DNA of 64,000 bases from VRUE01 sp963780815 (GCA_963780815.1 CAWADG010000011.1:186001-250000); one strand, 5' to 3'. Positions 1 through 9,099 are shown, counted from the stretch's first letter. The notes: a model not told the origin generated them from the letters alone. Numbers and translations are program-made.

Positions 1-1
1 C

Positions 2-400
2 AACGCGGCGATCGCACGCCGCATCTGGGACCACGCCGGCATCGGCGAGGAGCTGACTGTGCTCGTCGGGTCACTCGGCGACGGTGGTGCCACGATCGCG
101 GTGCTCGAGTCTGAGCACGGCCTCGCCGGCGGATCACTGGACTTCGTCTTCATCGACCACGACAAGTCTGCATATCTGCCCGATCTCAGACGGATCCTGG
201 ACCAGGGCTGGCTGCATCCCGGCTCGGTGGTTGTCGCCGACAACATCAGGCAGCCTGGAGTGCCCGACTACCGCGAGTTCATGCAGATGGAGGAAGGCCG
301 GGGCTGGCGGACGAGCGAGCACGAAACCCACGTCGAGTACCAGTCGCTGCTCAAGGACCTGGTGCTCGAGTCGGAGTACCTGGGAGTGCCTGCAGACTGA
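2..400 (+). CDS. catechol O-methyltransferase-like SAM methyltransferase (5' end outside window)
   Basis: The frame is open from base 2, so the N-terminus lies before the window. The visible part resembles the C-terminal half of the catechol O-methyltransferase fold: an AAIARR helix, then VFIDHDKSAYLPDL, which matches the metal-binding Asp and following Lys region of COMT, and VVVADNIRQPGVPDY, which matches the second metal-binding Asp-Asn pair. A SAM- and Mg-dependent O-methylation of a catechol-type substrate is inferred from the family; the substrate is unknown. The protein would be cytoplasmic. It is followed 55 bases later by a VOC-family gene in the same direction. Confidence 0.75.
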   Translation, partial: NAAIARRIWDHAGIGEELTVLVGSLGDGGATIAVLESEHGLAGGSLDFVFIDHDKSAYLPDLRRILDQGWLHPGSVVVADNIRQPGVPDYREFMQMEEGRGWRTSEHETHVEYQSLLKDLVLESEYLGVPAD

Positions 401-455
401 GCCTCCCTCGCGCCGCGACGATGAGGGGACCGAACCGACCAAGAGGAGGCTTCAG

Positions 456-880
456 ATGGCTGAGTTCCCCGCACCCAAGGAGGGGATCGTGCTGACACGC
501 TTCATCGTCTCCGACGACGTCGAGCGCTCGCGCCGCTTCAACTCGGAGGTGCTCGGAGGCGAGGTCGTCCGGGACGGCGAGCCGTCGTTCGTGGCGCTCG
601 CGAAAGTTGGATCATCATCAACGTCGGTGGCGGGCCCACCGATGACAAGCCGACTGTCACGCTCGAGACCCCGCCGGACCCGGATCGCGTGAGCAGTTTT
701 CTCAACGTCCGCGTAGCGGACATCGAGGCGCTCCATGCAGACTGGCGCGCCCGTGGTGCCGAGTTCCTGACCCCACCGCAGGACCGCGGAGCGGAGATCC
801 GCTGCTACCTCCGCGATCCGGACGGGCACCTGATCGAGGTTGGTCAGGCGACTGCGGCTGCGCAATACCAAGGTCAGTGA
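456..880 (+). pseudogene. VOC (glyoxalase/bleomycin-resistance) family gene with one frameshift
   Basis: An ATG at 456 sits 8 bases after a good AGGAGG site. The first half (VLTRFIVSDDVERSRRF) is a VOC beta-alpha-beta module. Near base 604 the frame changes by one base. The second frame continues exactly where the fold should (WIIINVGGGPTDDKP, then DIEALHADWRARGAEFL and CYLRDPDGHLIEVGQ), ending with TGA at 880. Restoring one base in the GCGAAAGTTGG stretch would give Ala-Asn-Ser-Trp and rejoin the halves. The intact product would be about 141 residues. This is either a recent pseudogene or a one-base sequencing error; substrate unknown. Confidence 0.8.
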
Positions 881-890
881 GAGAGGACGA

Positions 891-1083
891 ACGCCCCGAT
901 TACGCCCTTCCGAGAAGGGCGAGAAAAAAGGCCAAAAGCGGATGTCGTGCGGGGCGTTTCGGTGAATTCGAAAGTCGGCAGTTAGCGGCAATTCGTGGGA
1001 AACCGCTGTGTAAGCCGAAAGCGATGCCTCGGCCGAATGGTCTACGAAACCGAAGGTCACACGTTCGAATCCTGTCGGGCGCG
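891..1083 (+). repeat. tRNA-Arg(ACG)-tailed repeat, copy 1
   Basis: The head ACGCCCCG (891-898) pairs with CGGGGCGT (950-957), enclosing a perfect hairpin CGCCCTT-CCGAG-AAGGGCG (903-921). The last 46 bases form a tRNA-Arg 3' half: anticodon loop CTACGAA (anticodon ACG), 5-base variable loop, T arm with TTCGAAT loop, and acceptor strand CGGGCGC. This copy has small changes in the anticodon and T stems. There is no 5' tRNA half, so it is not a working tRNA gene. Confidence 0.93.
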
Positions 1084-1161
1084 CTGAGAATCCTGGAGTT
1101 ACCGGAGCGATGTTCCCTGCTGCTGGATCTGCTCCCGCCGCGGGAGTAGGCTTGTGGGGCG

Positions 1162-2980
1162 ATGAAGCACGCGATTGTGTCTCGCCTGCTCGTAGCTTCC
1201 GCTTTCTTTGCGCTGCTGATCGCCGGGCCGGTGACCGGAGCCGCCGGCAAGAAGGTCCATTGCAAAGGCGCCAAGGTTCCCGTCACCGTCGGCAAGAAGA
1301 CCACCTGCGAGCCCCTGGCGAAAGCGATCCCCAAGCCGAAGGCGATCGATCTCAGGCTCGCCCACTTGCAAGAAGTGCTGAAGTTCGATCCCGCAAGGGC
1401 GGTGCACGGCAAGAAGCGCAAACGCGCCCGCACCCTTCAGAGCGGTTTCGGGGCAGCGGGGAAGCGGGCCCAGAAGAGGCTGCTGAAGGTGCTGCCCAAG
1501 GCCCTGGCCTTCATCGACCGCAAGGGCGGCGGCGCCCGCCTCTCTCGCTTCTTGAATGGCCCAGCGCTTGCCTCGGGCGGCTGTCAGGCCGGCCCGGCAG
1601 GGCCGACGGGGCAGACCGGGGGGGCCACCATCGGCCTCCTGGGCGACAACGGCGGATACATCGAGGCTTCGGCCGGCGGCGGCATCAGGGTGCGGGTCAC
1701 CTTCTACTCCTGCGGCGGCACGAGCAGCTTCCACGGCATCCCCGAATGCCCGACTGCGGACGGCAGCGTCGACGCCACGGGCAGCGGGCAGTTCAACGCG
1801 ACGATCGAAATCTGGGAAGGAAACAAGCTCGCCTCCCGGAACAGCAGCGTCTTCCAAGATAAGGCAAAGGCGCACGGCCAGGTCGGGGCCGACGGCAAGC
1901 TCAAGTTCATCGATGTCGAGCACACCGAGGAGGTCTTCATCGTCGCCAGCGGGGGCATCGTGGTCAGGGGCGGGGTGACGCGCAAGGTGCGGATCGACAT
2001 GCCAGGCGGCCGCTACGACGCCGCGAAAGCCAGCGTCGTGTTCTTCGGCGACAAGGTCTCCGACGATAGCGGCGCCAACGCCTTCGCCGGCCTCGCATCA
2101 GTCCGCGATCGCAGCTACAAAAACGCCGAACCCCACTGGAACAGCTTCCCGCCCAAGTGCGCGGACCCGGTCTTCTCCCCCGAGAGCAACACGCTCAAAC
2201 TGAGGAAGGGCGACCAGAAACAGCTCAGCGTCTTCGCCAAGTCCCGGCGGGACGGCGGCCAGGCGACGGCGGCGAAATGGACGCTGCTGAGCCCCGAGAA
2301 CGCCGAGTTCTCCCCGACCACCTCGCAGGATGCCGCCCCCAACATCTCCTACAAAGTCACCAACGCCCCGAAAGGGGGGCAGGTGAAGGTGACGGTCAAA
2401 TTCACCTCGACCGCCGGAGTGGGAGAAAAAAGCTGGACGCAGCCCACCGAGCCTGGCATCAACCACCTCAGCGGCACCTTTACGCAAACAGAAGAAGGAG
2501 CCGGCTCGACCTTCGTGTGGACGGGGAAAGCGGAATTCGACCGGAAAACGGAAGCCTTCATGGGCGGCTCCGACGGCGAATACGCGCTGGCCGGAGGGGC
2601 GACCTACACCGTGACCGCCTCCGGAAGCGCCGGATTCTTGCCTGGGCCCTGTCCTCCTGCTCGCAGAGCGGAAGCGGCTCAGTTCCCGCTCAGCCCTGCG
2701 GATTCGCTCTTCGGCGTGCTGCCGCGGCTCGCGGAAACGGACCCCTACCCGTACGTCTTCACAATCCAGCCTGCCGCCGAAGGCAAATAGAACTACCCGA
2801 TCAATATCACCTGCCCCAATCCCAAAGAAAACACCTCCAGCGAATGGTCCGCGTCGTTCACCGATCTCGCCGCTCAACATCCAGAACTCGGCGGACGGCA
2901 TCGACTTCTCGGGCTCCGAAACGATCGAAGGACCGACGTCGACGAAAACCGTTGAATGGTCCTTCCACGGAACGGAATGA
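1162..2980 (+). pseudogene. exported protein of unknown function, C-terminus broken by a stop and a frameshift
   Basis: The ATG at 1162 opens a protein with a clear Sec signal peptide (hydrophobic ASAFFALLIAG, cleavage after about residue 27). The mature part is Lys/Gly-rich and then beta-rich (GGVTRKVRIDMPGGRYDAAKAS), with no family I recognise. The frame stops at TAG 2788-2790 (542 residues). Coding character continues directly after it (NYPINITCPNPKENTSSEW). After a further one-base shift near 2868 it runs on (LNIQNSADGIDFSGSE) to TGA at 2980. The original was probably about 605 residues. The gene fills the unit between repeat copies 1 and 2. Confidence 0.7.
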
Positions 2981-3060
2981 GATCGCCGCCACCGTTTGCG
3001 GCGGCGTATCCCGCGCGGGCTCCAGTGGTTTCGTGTTTTGGCAGCAGTGGTCCGCCGAGT

Positions 3061-3255
3061 ACGCCCCGATTACGCCCTTCCGAGAAGGGCGAGAAGGGGT
3101 CGAAAACGGTTTCGCGCGGGCTGCTTCGGTAAACGCGAAAGTCGCCGCTTAGCAGGGCTATTTGGCCGGAAACCGCTGTGTAGAGCCAAATGTCGCGCGA
3201 TGGCCGAATCGGTCTACGAAACCGAAGGTCACAGGTTCGAATCCTGTCGGGCGCG
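3061..3255 (+). repeat. tRNA-Arg(ACG)-tailed repeat, copy 2
   Basis: A full-length 195-base copy. The head is ACGCCCCGATTAC followed by the invariant inner hairpin; the tail is the invariant 46-base tRNA-Arg(ACG) 3' half. The outer-stem partner is degenerate here (GCGGGCTG). A short GC-rich hairpin (TGTAGAGCC) resembling a shortened D arm lies upstream of the anticodon arm. The roughly 260 bases between this copy and the next gene show nothing else I can name. Confidence 0.95.
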
Positions 3256-3561
3256 CTGGAAGTGCAGGCCGCAAACGGCTTCAGAACTACCCCAGCTATC
3301 ACCCAGATCCGAGGCGCAGAGCGACGCCCAAGCCCTGTCGGTCTGAGGACTATCGCCCAACCGGGCAATCTGCATCATGCGCTGGCAGGCCACAGGGGGT
3401 ACGATCAACAACAGGGTAAGCGCGATCTACCGCGATCGACTCGTCCACCAGCGCAGGCACCTTGCGCACGTACCTTGACAGGCCATCGACACCCTGACAA
3501 GGTCGAGTCTGTCGTGGGAATGCCAACGAGTGACGAGCGAACCCACCGGCGGACCGGGGCG

Positions 3562-4695
3562 ATGCGCCTCGTTGCTCTCGCCGCGGCGCTCGTCGCGCTG
3601 GCGCTGCCGGCGGGCGCCGGGGCCTTCGTCTACTGGGCGAACACCGGAAGCACGATCGGGCGGGCGAACCTCGATGGCAGCGGGGCGAACTCGAACTTCC
3701 TCGCCTCCGGCCAAGCCTGCGGCGTCGCGGTGGACAGCTCCCACATCTACTGGACCGGCAACGCCAACGGCAAAACCGGCGAGGGCACGATCGGCCGCGC
3801 CAACCTCGACGGCAGCGCCCCCGAACCAAACTTCATTACCGGCGCCAGCAATCCGTGCGGCTTGGCTGTGGATGGCGCCCACATCTACTGGTCCGACACC
3901 GTCCCGGCCGGCGGGGTCGGCCGGGCGAATCTCGACGGCACCGGCGTCAACCAAACCTTTGTCGCCACCAACGGATATGCCTGCGGCGTGGCCGTCGATG
4001 GCGCCAATCTTTACTGGGCTAACCGCGATGCCGGCACGATCGGCCGGGCGAATCTCGACGGTAACCCGGCGAGCGTGAACCAAAGCTTCATAACTGGAGG
4101 CACCGACATCTGCGGGGTGACGGTGGATGGCGCCCACGTCTATTGGGCCGATCGCGAATCCGACTCGATCGGACGTGCCGATCTCGACGGCAACGCTGCA
4201 AGCGTAAACGCGAAATTCATCTCGGGAGCGAGCAATCCCTGTGGGTTGGCGGTCGACAGCTCCCACATCTACTGGGCGAACTCCCTCACCAGCGCGATCG
4301 GCGATGCCAACCTCGACGGCTCAGGCGTGAATCAGAGCCTGATCGCGGCCAACATCCCCTGCTGGGTGGCGACCGACCTCCCGCCGCTTCCGCTACCCCC
4401 GGGTCCGCCAGACACGACCATCACCCACTTCAAGGTCAAACACAAAGCTCGCAAGGCCAGGTTCAGCTTCACGGGCTCGGGCGGAAACGGGGCGCTCAGC
4501 TTCCAGTGCAAGCTGGACAAACGCTCCTTTGGCAACTGCACCTCGCCCAAGAAGTACAAACACCTTCGGCCAGGGAAACACATGTTCAAAGTTCGGGCCG
4601 TTGATACGAGCGGCCAGATCGATCCGACCCCGGCAAGCCAGGGATTCCGGATCCCCAACAAGAAGCACAAGAGCCACAAGAGGATCCACAAATAG
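3562..4695 (+). CDS. exported YWTD/NHL-type beta-propeller protein
   Basis: ATG 3562 gives a clean signal peptide (MRLVALAAALVALALPAGAGA, split after GA); an in-frame ATG at 3520 would add 14 residues. The mature protein has about six repeats of roughly 42 residues with the pattern (I/V)YWA..., IGRANLDGSG..., ACGVAVD, like the YWTD blades of LDL-receptor-type propellers. Each blade carries a conserved Cys before GVAVD, suggesting disulfides outside the cell. A C-terminal domain (FKVKHKARKARFSFTGSG ... FQCKLD) is a beta-sandwich common in actinobacterial exported proteins, ending in a Lys/His-rich tail. A ligand-binding role is inferred. The longer frame reading back to 3190 runs through the repeat and is not real. 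Confidence 0.8.
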   Translation: MRLVALAAALVALALPAGAGAFVYWANTGSTIGRANLDGSGANSNFLASGQACGVAVDSSHIYWTGNANGKTGEGTIGRANLDGSAPEPNFITGASNPCGLAVDGAHIYWSDTVPAGGVGRANLDGTGVNQTFVATNGYACGVAVDGANLYWANRDAGTIGRANLDGNPASVNQSFITGGTDICGVTVDGAHVYWADRESDSIGRADLDGNAASVNAKFISGASNPCGLAVDSSHIYWANSLTSAIGDANLDGSGVNQSLIAANIPCWVATDLPPLPLPPGPPDTTITHFKVKHKARKARFSFTGSGGNGALSFQCKLDKRSFGNCTSPKKYKHLRPGKHMFKVRAVDTSGQIDPTPASQGFRIPNKKHKSHKRIHK

Positions 4696-4746
4696 TCGAG
4701 CGCTTCTACTCCGGCCTCAACACGATCCCCTAGAAGTCCCCGAAGC

Positions 4747-4940
4747 CGCCCCGATTCAGCCCTTCCGAGAAGGGCGAGAAAGGGTCGAAAGAGGTGTCGA
4801 CCGGGGCGCTTCGGTGAAAGCGAAAGTCACCGGTTAGCAGGACAATTTCGCCGGAAACCGCTCTGAAGAGCCAAATGTACCTCCCTCGCCGAATCGGTCT
4901 ACGAAACCGAAGGTCACAGGTTCGAATCCTGTCGGGCGCG
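4747..4940 (+). repeat. tRNA-Arg(ACG)-tailed repeat, copy 3
   Basis: A 194-base full copy. The head CGCCCCGATTC has lost one base of the usual GATTAC; CGGGGCG inside matches the head as a stem partner. The tRNA 3' half is identical to the other complete copies and ends at 4940. The gap 4941-5102 before the next gene holds no other recognisable feature. Confidence 0.95.
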
Positions 4941-5102
4941 TTTCGAATCACCTGCTAATCCACCGGTTCTGCGGATCGGCACAGCCGGGGGTCAAGGGCC
5001 GCAATCCGGACGCTTCACGTCGTCGATGAGAATCGCCGTCCGCCGGGCCCGTGTGCCGATCGCACCCTCGGGGCCTGCGTGGCGGGATAGCCTGCATCCC
5101 TG

Positions 5103-6329
5103 ATGGAACGAGACGCGGTCATCGTCGGGGCCCGCTGCTCCGGCTCGACGCTCGGCGCGGCGCTGGTGCGCCGTGGCTGGGAAGTCCTGCTCGTCGATCG
5201 CGCCACGTTCCCCAGCGACACCGTCTCGACCCACCTGATCTTCCCCAACACCCTTGCCCGGTTCCATCAGCTGGGCATCCTCGACACGTTCCTGGCGGCG
5301 CACGAGCTGGCGCTGATGGACTTCCGCCTGATTGGGCTGGGGCATTCCTTCGCCGGCGGCTTTACGCCGATCGATGGATTCGACCGGTGCGCGGCGCCGC
5401 GGCGAGTGGCGCTCGACAAAGCGATCCTCGACACGGCGCTGGCGGCCGGAGCGGAGGGTCGGTTCGGCGAGCGCGTGGTCGACCTGATCGGCTCGGGAAC
5501 AACCGAGGACCCGGTTGCCGGAGTGGTGCTGGAGAGCGGCGAGCGGATCGGAGCGAAATGGGTCTTCGGCGCCGACGGCCGCGCGTCCACCGTTGCCGGC
5601 CGGCTGGGAATCGAGAAGACCGGGACCAGGCAGGGGGAGACGGCCTTCCTGCTCGGCTACTGGCGCGGGCTGCCAGACGACGGCTTCGCGACCTCCGAGA
5701 TCCGCCGGGACGAGATCCTCAGCCGTTGGGCCGGCGAGGACGGCACGACCCTGATCACCGCATGGGGAGACGCCGAGTTCACAAGGGGCTCGCAGGAGGA
5801 GCGTCGTAGGCGTTACCACGAGGCACTGTCCCGCTTCCCGGAGACGGTCGACCTGGAGGAGCTCAAGGCTGCGGAGATGATCAGCGATGTGGTCGTGGCG
5901 CCCGAGTCGATGATGAGGGGCTACTTTCGCGTCCCCGCCGGTCCCGGCTGGGCGCTGCTCGGTGACGCCTGCCACTTCAAGCACCCCGCGACCGCGCAGG
6001 GGATCTCCGATGCCGTCGAGCAGGCTCTCTTCATTGCCGAGGCGCTCTCCGAAGGGGACGGAAATCTCAACGGCTACGAGGGCTGGCGCAACCACCGGGC
6101 TCGCGAGCACTACGCGTGGTCCTACGATTGGGGGCGCTTCCCCACCGCTGGCTCCGAGATGATGTTCAGGGGCATGGCCGCCGACCCCGCGGCCGCCCAA
6201 GACCTTCGGGACTCGTACAGCCGCCGCTTGGAGCCGTCGCAGGTGCTGACCAAGGAGCGCCTGCAGCGCTGGTCAGCCGCCTCCGGCGAGTCCAGAGAAG
6301 GGCGAAGAAGAGTCGGCGCGGCGGGGTGA
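5103..6329 (+). CDS. FAD-dependent oxidoreductase (aromatic hydroxylase/geranylgeranyl reductase type)
   Basis: ATG 5103 starts a 408-residue flavoprotein. The N-terminal VIVGARCSGSTLG is the Rossmann FAD-binding loop in the GxRxSG form typical of this family, followed by LLVDRATFPSDTVSTH. The second FAD motif LLGDACHFKHPATAQGISDAVEQA lies near residue 290. It probably oxidises or hydroxylates a small hydrophobic substrate with NAD(P)H; the substrate is unknown. The last 13 or so residues (SREGRRRVGAAG) are encoded by the head of repeat copy 4, so the repeat supplies the stop codon and the native C-terminus seems to have been replaced. It is the only gene between copies 3 and 4. Confidence 0.85.
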   Translation: MERDAVIVGARCSGSTLGAALVRRGWEVLLVDRATFPSDTVSTHLIFPNTLARFHQLGILDTFLAAHELALMDFRLIGLGHSFAGGFTPIDGFDRCAAPRRVALDKAILDTALAAGAEGRFGERVVDLIGSGTTEDPVAGVVLESGERIGAKWVFGADGRASTVAGRLGIEKTGTRQGETAFLLGYWRGLPDDGFATSEIRRDEILSRWAGEDGTTLITAWGDAEFTRGSQEERRRRYHEALSRFPETVDLEELKAAEMISDVVVAPESMMRGYFRVPAGPGWALLGDACHFKHPATAQGISDAVEQALFIAEALSEGDGNLNGYEGWRNHRAREHYAWSYDWGRFPTAGSEMMFRGMAADPAAAQDLRDSYSRRLEPSQVLTKERLQRWSAASGESREGRRRVGAAG

Positions 6330-6470
6330 AACGGGAAGCTTCAGCAAACGCGAAAGTGAGCCGTTAGCAGGGCTATTTCGCGGGAAACCGCTCTGTAGAG
6401 CGAAATGTCGCGCCGTCGGCGAATCGGTCTACGAAACCGAAGGTCACAGGTTCGAATCCTGTCGGGCGCG
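6291..6470 (+). repeat. tRNA-Arg(ACG)-tailed repeat, copy 4 (eroded head, overlaps upstream gene)
   Basis: The body and the 46-base tRNA 3' half are intact, and a mini D-arm GCTCTGTAGAGC is visible at about 6390. The outer head is replaced: homology begins at CAGAGAAGGGCGAAG instead of CGCCCCGATTACGCCC. The first 39 bases overlap the 3' end of the flavoprotein gene. Confidence 0.92.
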
Positions 6471-6575
6471 TTGAGGTTTCCCCACTAATCTCTGTGCCGG
6501 GAGTTCCCGAGAGGCAGCTAAGCTTGCTGTCTGAGGTCGAGACGTCCTACCGATCGGTCGCGGACGACGGGTGCC

Positions 6576-8440
6576 CGCAAATATCGGGCGGCCCTGGCGC
6601 TTGCGTTTGCGGTTTCGGTTGTCGTCAGCCCCTCGGCCGACGCCGAAAGCATCATCTTCGCCTCGAACGCCGGCTCGCTCGGAGGGATCGAAAGCATCAC
6701 CCCCTTCTCGGTGAACAGGGACGGCAGCCTCGTCCCCCACGGAGTCGTTCGGGTCGATGATCGCCCCGAAGGCCTGGCGATCACCCCTGATGCCCGCTTC
6801 CTCTATGTGGCGACAAGCGTCTCGCCGGGCGTGCGCGGCTACGCGATCGGCCCGGGTGGTGCCCTCACCGAGGTACCCGGGTCGCCATTCAAAAGCGAAG
6901 GGATCGACACCACCGGCGTCGCCGTGGCGCCCTCCGGCGACAGGCTCTTTGTCACGAATCGCGGCACCGGGCTCAACAACGCGGCGGATCCGGGTTCGGT
7001 GGCGGTCTACGACATCGACCCCGCCAGTGGCTCGCTGACGCCCGTGGGCGGTTCTCCGTTCGGTGTCACCGGACTCGAGGATCCGGACGGCATCGCGGTC
7101 GCACCCGACGGAGGCCACGTGTTTGTCACCGGAGACGCCGCGGGACTGACCTTCGACCCGCGGGTGGCGGTTTTCGAAATCGATCCCGGCACCGGCTTCA
7201 TCAGCCAGATCGGGGGGTCCCCATTTGCGAGCGGGTCCAAACAGGCGGTCCCGATAGTCGTATCTCCGGATGGAGGGCGAGTCTTCGTCGGCAATGTCAA
7301 TCTGGTCTCAGGCAACACCATCTCGGTGCTGGACGTGAACCAGGAAACAGGCGCCCTCAGCCCGGTCCTTGGGTCCCCCTTCGCAGCCGCAGGGATGGCG
7401 CCGGTCGGGCTCGCCATGACCCCGGACGGCTCGCGGTTGCTCTCGGGTGAGCGGGGGGCAGGGTTCGCCAGGGGAGTATCCGTGTACGACGTCTTCGCCA
7501 GCGGGGTAATTACTCCGATCCTCGGCTCGCCGTTCAGCACGGACGAAAGGGAAGTGAGGGGAGCGGCCGTGTCCGCGGACGGCCGCAGGGTCTATGCGAT
7601 GACGAGCGCCGAACCCGGTGTCGTGATGGGATTCTCGATCGAAGGAGGGGGCGGGCTCTCGCCTCTTGCCGGCTCTCCCTATCCAGCCGGTGACCAATTC
7701 TCCGGTCTCTTTCCCATCGCGATCGCCCCCACCCAGACTCCTCGGCCCGCGTTCGGGCCTTCGACCACGGAGCTGGGGGACCCGACGAGGTTCGATGCGT
7801 CCGCGACAACGGTCGACGGCGGTGAGGCGACCCGGTTCGATTGGGACTTCGGCGACGGAACGAAGCTGGCAAACGGCGGTTCGAGCCCAACCCACACCTA
7901 CGGCGCGCTCGGCATGTACCGGGTCACCCTGACGGTGAGCAACGATTGTGCGAGCGACGCCGTCTTCAAGGCGACAGCGTCTTCACCGGGCAGACCGCCC
8001 TCTGCAACGGGCCTCCGACGGCGACATCCGCCAAGACACTCGCGGTCGTCGATTCGAAGGCGCCGGTCATCAGCGGGCTGGCCATCGCCCGGCGCTTTGC
8101 ACCAAGACCCAAGCCGACCGCAAAGTCGGCCGTGGCATCGGCTGCGAAGCGAATACGGCGAGGGGCGAAGATCCGTTACTCGCTGTCCGAGACGGCGCGC
8201 ACGACTCTCCTGTTCGAGCGGAAGTCCAAGGCCGGGAAGAGGAATCGCTTCAAGCGGATCGGCGCCCTCACCCGCCGGGGCAAGGAGGGGCGGAACGTCG
8301 TTCCGTTCTCAGGACGGATCGGGCGCCGCGCGCTGCCGCCGGCCCGCTACCGCCTAGTGGTGACGGCGGCCGACGCGTCAGGCAACACGTCGAAGCCGAA
8401 GCGCAAGGGCTTTTCGATCGCCCCGGCGCCACGTCGATAA
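6576..8440 (+). pseudogene. exported beta-propeller plus PKD-domain protein, frameshifted and without a normal start
   Basis: From 6576 the frame reads RKYRAALALAFAVSVVVS, a signal peptide, but no ATG, GTG or TTG precedes it in frame; a CTG at 6531 is the only candidate, and the first usual start (GTG 6711) would drop the signal. Seven YncE/lactonase-like blades follow (DGRRVYAMTS type), then a PKD domain (FDWDFGDGTKL ... HTYGALGMYRVTLTVSN). Near 7975 the frame shifts by one base and continues with SVFTGQTALCNGPPT and a basic C-terminal domain to TAA at 8440. The gene at 45054 has the same order of domains and an intact VFTGQTAYC junction, so the shift is a real defect or a sequencing error here. 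Confidence 0.75.
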
Positions 8441-8454
8441 CGCCGCCGCCGCGC

Positions 8455-8502
8455 ACGGGTCTACGGAAACCAAAGTCACAGGTTCGAATACTGTCGGGGC
8501 GC
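8455..8502 (+). repeat. tRNA-Arg(ACG)-tailed repeat, copy 5 (degenerate 3' half only)
   Basis: Only the tRNA-derived tail remains (GGTCTACGGAAACC, then CACAGGTTCGAATACTGT). It carries several substitutions and small indels not seen in the intact copies, including a changed T-stem base and an extra G in the acceptor strand. It lies immediately after the stop of the preceding gene. Confidence 0.85.
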
Positions 8503-8522
8503 CTGAACCTTCCAGCAACGAA

Positions 8523-8939
8523 TCAGTCGTGGAGCGAGGGCGCGTAGGAGATGCCGACGATCAGCGAATCGACGGTCTGCAGGCGCGCGATCGTTTGACC
8601 CCACGGCTCTTGGCGGGCTCCGTGGAGCAGCTCGAAGCCCTGCTCCTGCAACTCTCCGGCGGCGGCGCTGACGGCATCGGCGTCGGCCACCTCGAACTCC
8701 ACCGACATCTGCGGGACCGGGCGCTCGGCAGGCCACTCGGGTGAGCCGAAGCAGGCCTCCGCCGCCTGCGAGAGAGGCCAGACGGCGAAGTGCTTGGCGC
8801 CTCCGATCTCTTCGCTGTGGAAGTATTCGCTGCCTTGCTCGGCCTGCAGCGGCAGGCCGAGGGCATCGACGTAGAGTCCGCGGCTCTCGGTCGGGTCGGC
8901 GGCGATGACGCTTATGGTCGCGATGAACTCGATGTCCAT
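8523..8939 (-). CDS. VOC family protein (glyoxalase-like)
   Basis: This 138-residue protein has two VOC modules. The first is IEFIATISVIAADPTESRGLYVDALGLPL with AKHFAVWPL; the second is QMSVEFEVADADAVSAAAGELQEQGFELL with PWGQTIARLQTVDSLIVGISYAP. The usual metal-ligand His at the start of each module is not evident, so it may bind a ligand rather than act as a metalloenzyme. It is cytoplasmic. It sits alone between the tail fragment at 8455 and the head fragment at 9042, on the strand opposite to the repeats. Confidence 0.85.
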   Translation of the reverse strand: MDIEFIATISVIAADPTESRGLYVDALGLPLQAEQGSEYFHSEEIGGAKHFAVWPLSQAAEACFGSPEWPAERPVPQMSVEFEVADADAVSAAAGELQEQGFELLHGARQEPWGQTIARLQTVDSLIVGISYAPSLHD

Positions 8940-9041
8940 CGAGCACTCCTCTCCCTTGGCCGGCAGGTTCCACGCATAGTTCCACTTGGAGAATGGCTCG
9001 GTCTCGGTTTTTGCAGACCGGCACGGCCGGGGTCGCGGGTC

Positions 9042-9061
9042 GCGCCCCGATTACGCCCTTC
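9042..9061 (+). repeat. head-only fragment of the tRNA-tailed repeat (copy 6)
   Basis: Twenty bases match the repeat head exactly (GCGCCCCGATTACGCCCTTC), after which the sequence diverges and no body or tRNA tail follows. It lies in the gap between the VOC gene and the glycosyltransferase stop. Confidence 0.75.
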
Positions 9062-9099
9062 GGCGACGAGTCGCCCGGGGCCGCCCCTATGCGAAATCG

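Noticed and set aside
900..1433. Minus-strand frames with a PDRIRTCDLRFRRP motif (also near 2874, 4730, 11059, 14200 and 18117)
   Set aside because: They are reverse translations of the tRNA-derived repeat tail, a well-known artefact motif; they end at random and lack family similarity.
3190..3561. N-terminal extensions with LRNRRSQVRILSGA (3190 and 14400)
   Set aside because: This is the forward translation of the tRNA 3' half; real starts lie at signal peptides downstream (3562, 14727).
4747..4940. Functional tRNA-Arg gene in the repeats
   Set aside because: The 5' half with acceptor and normal D arm is absent; only the 3' half is tRNA-like.
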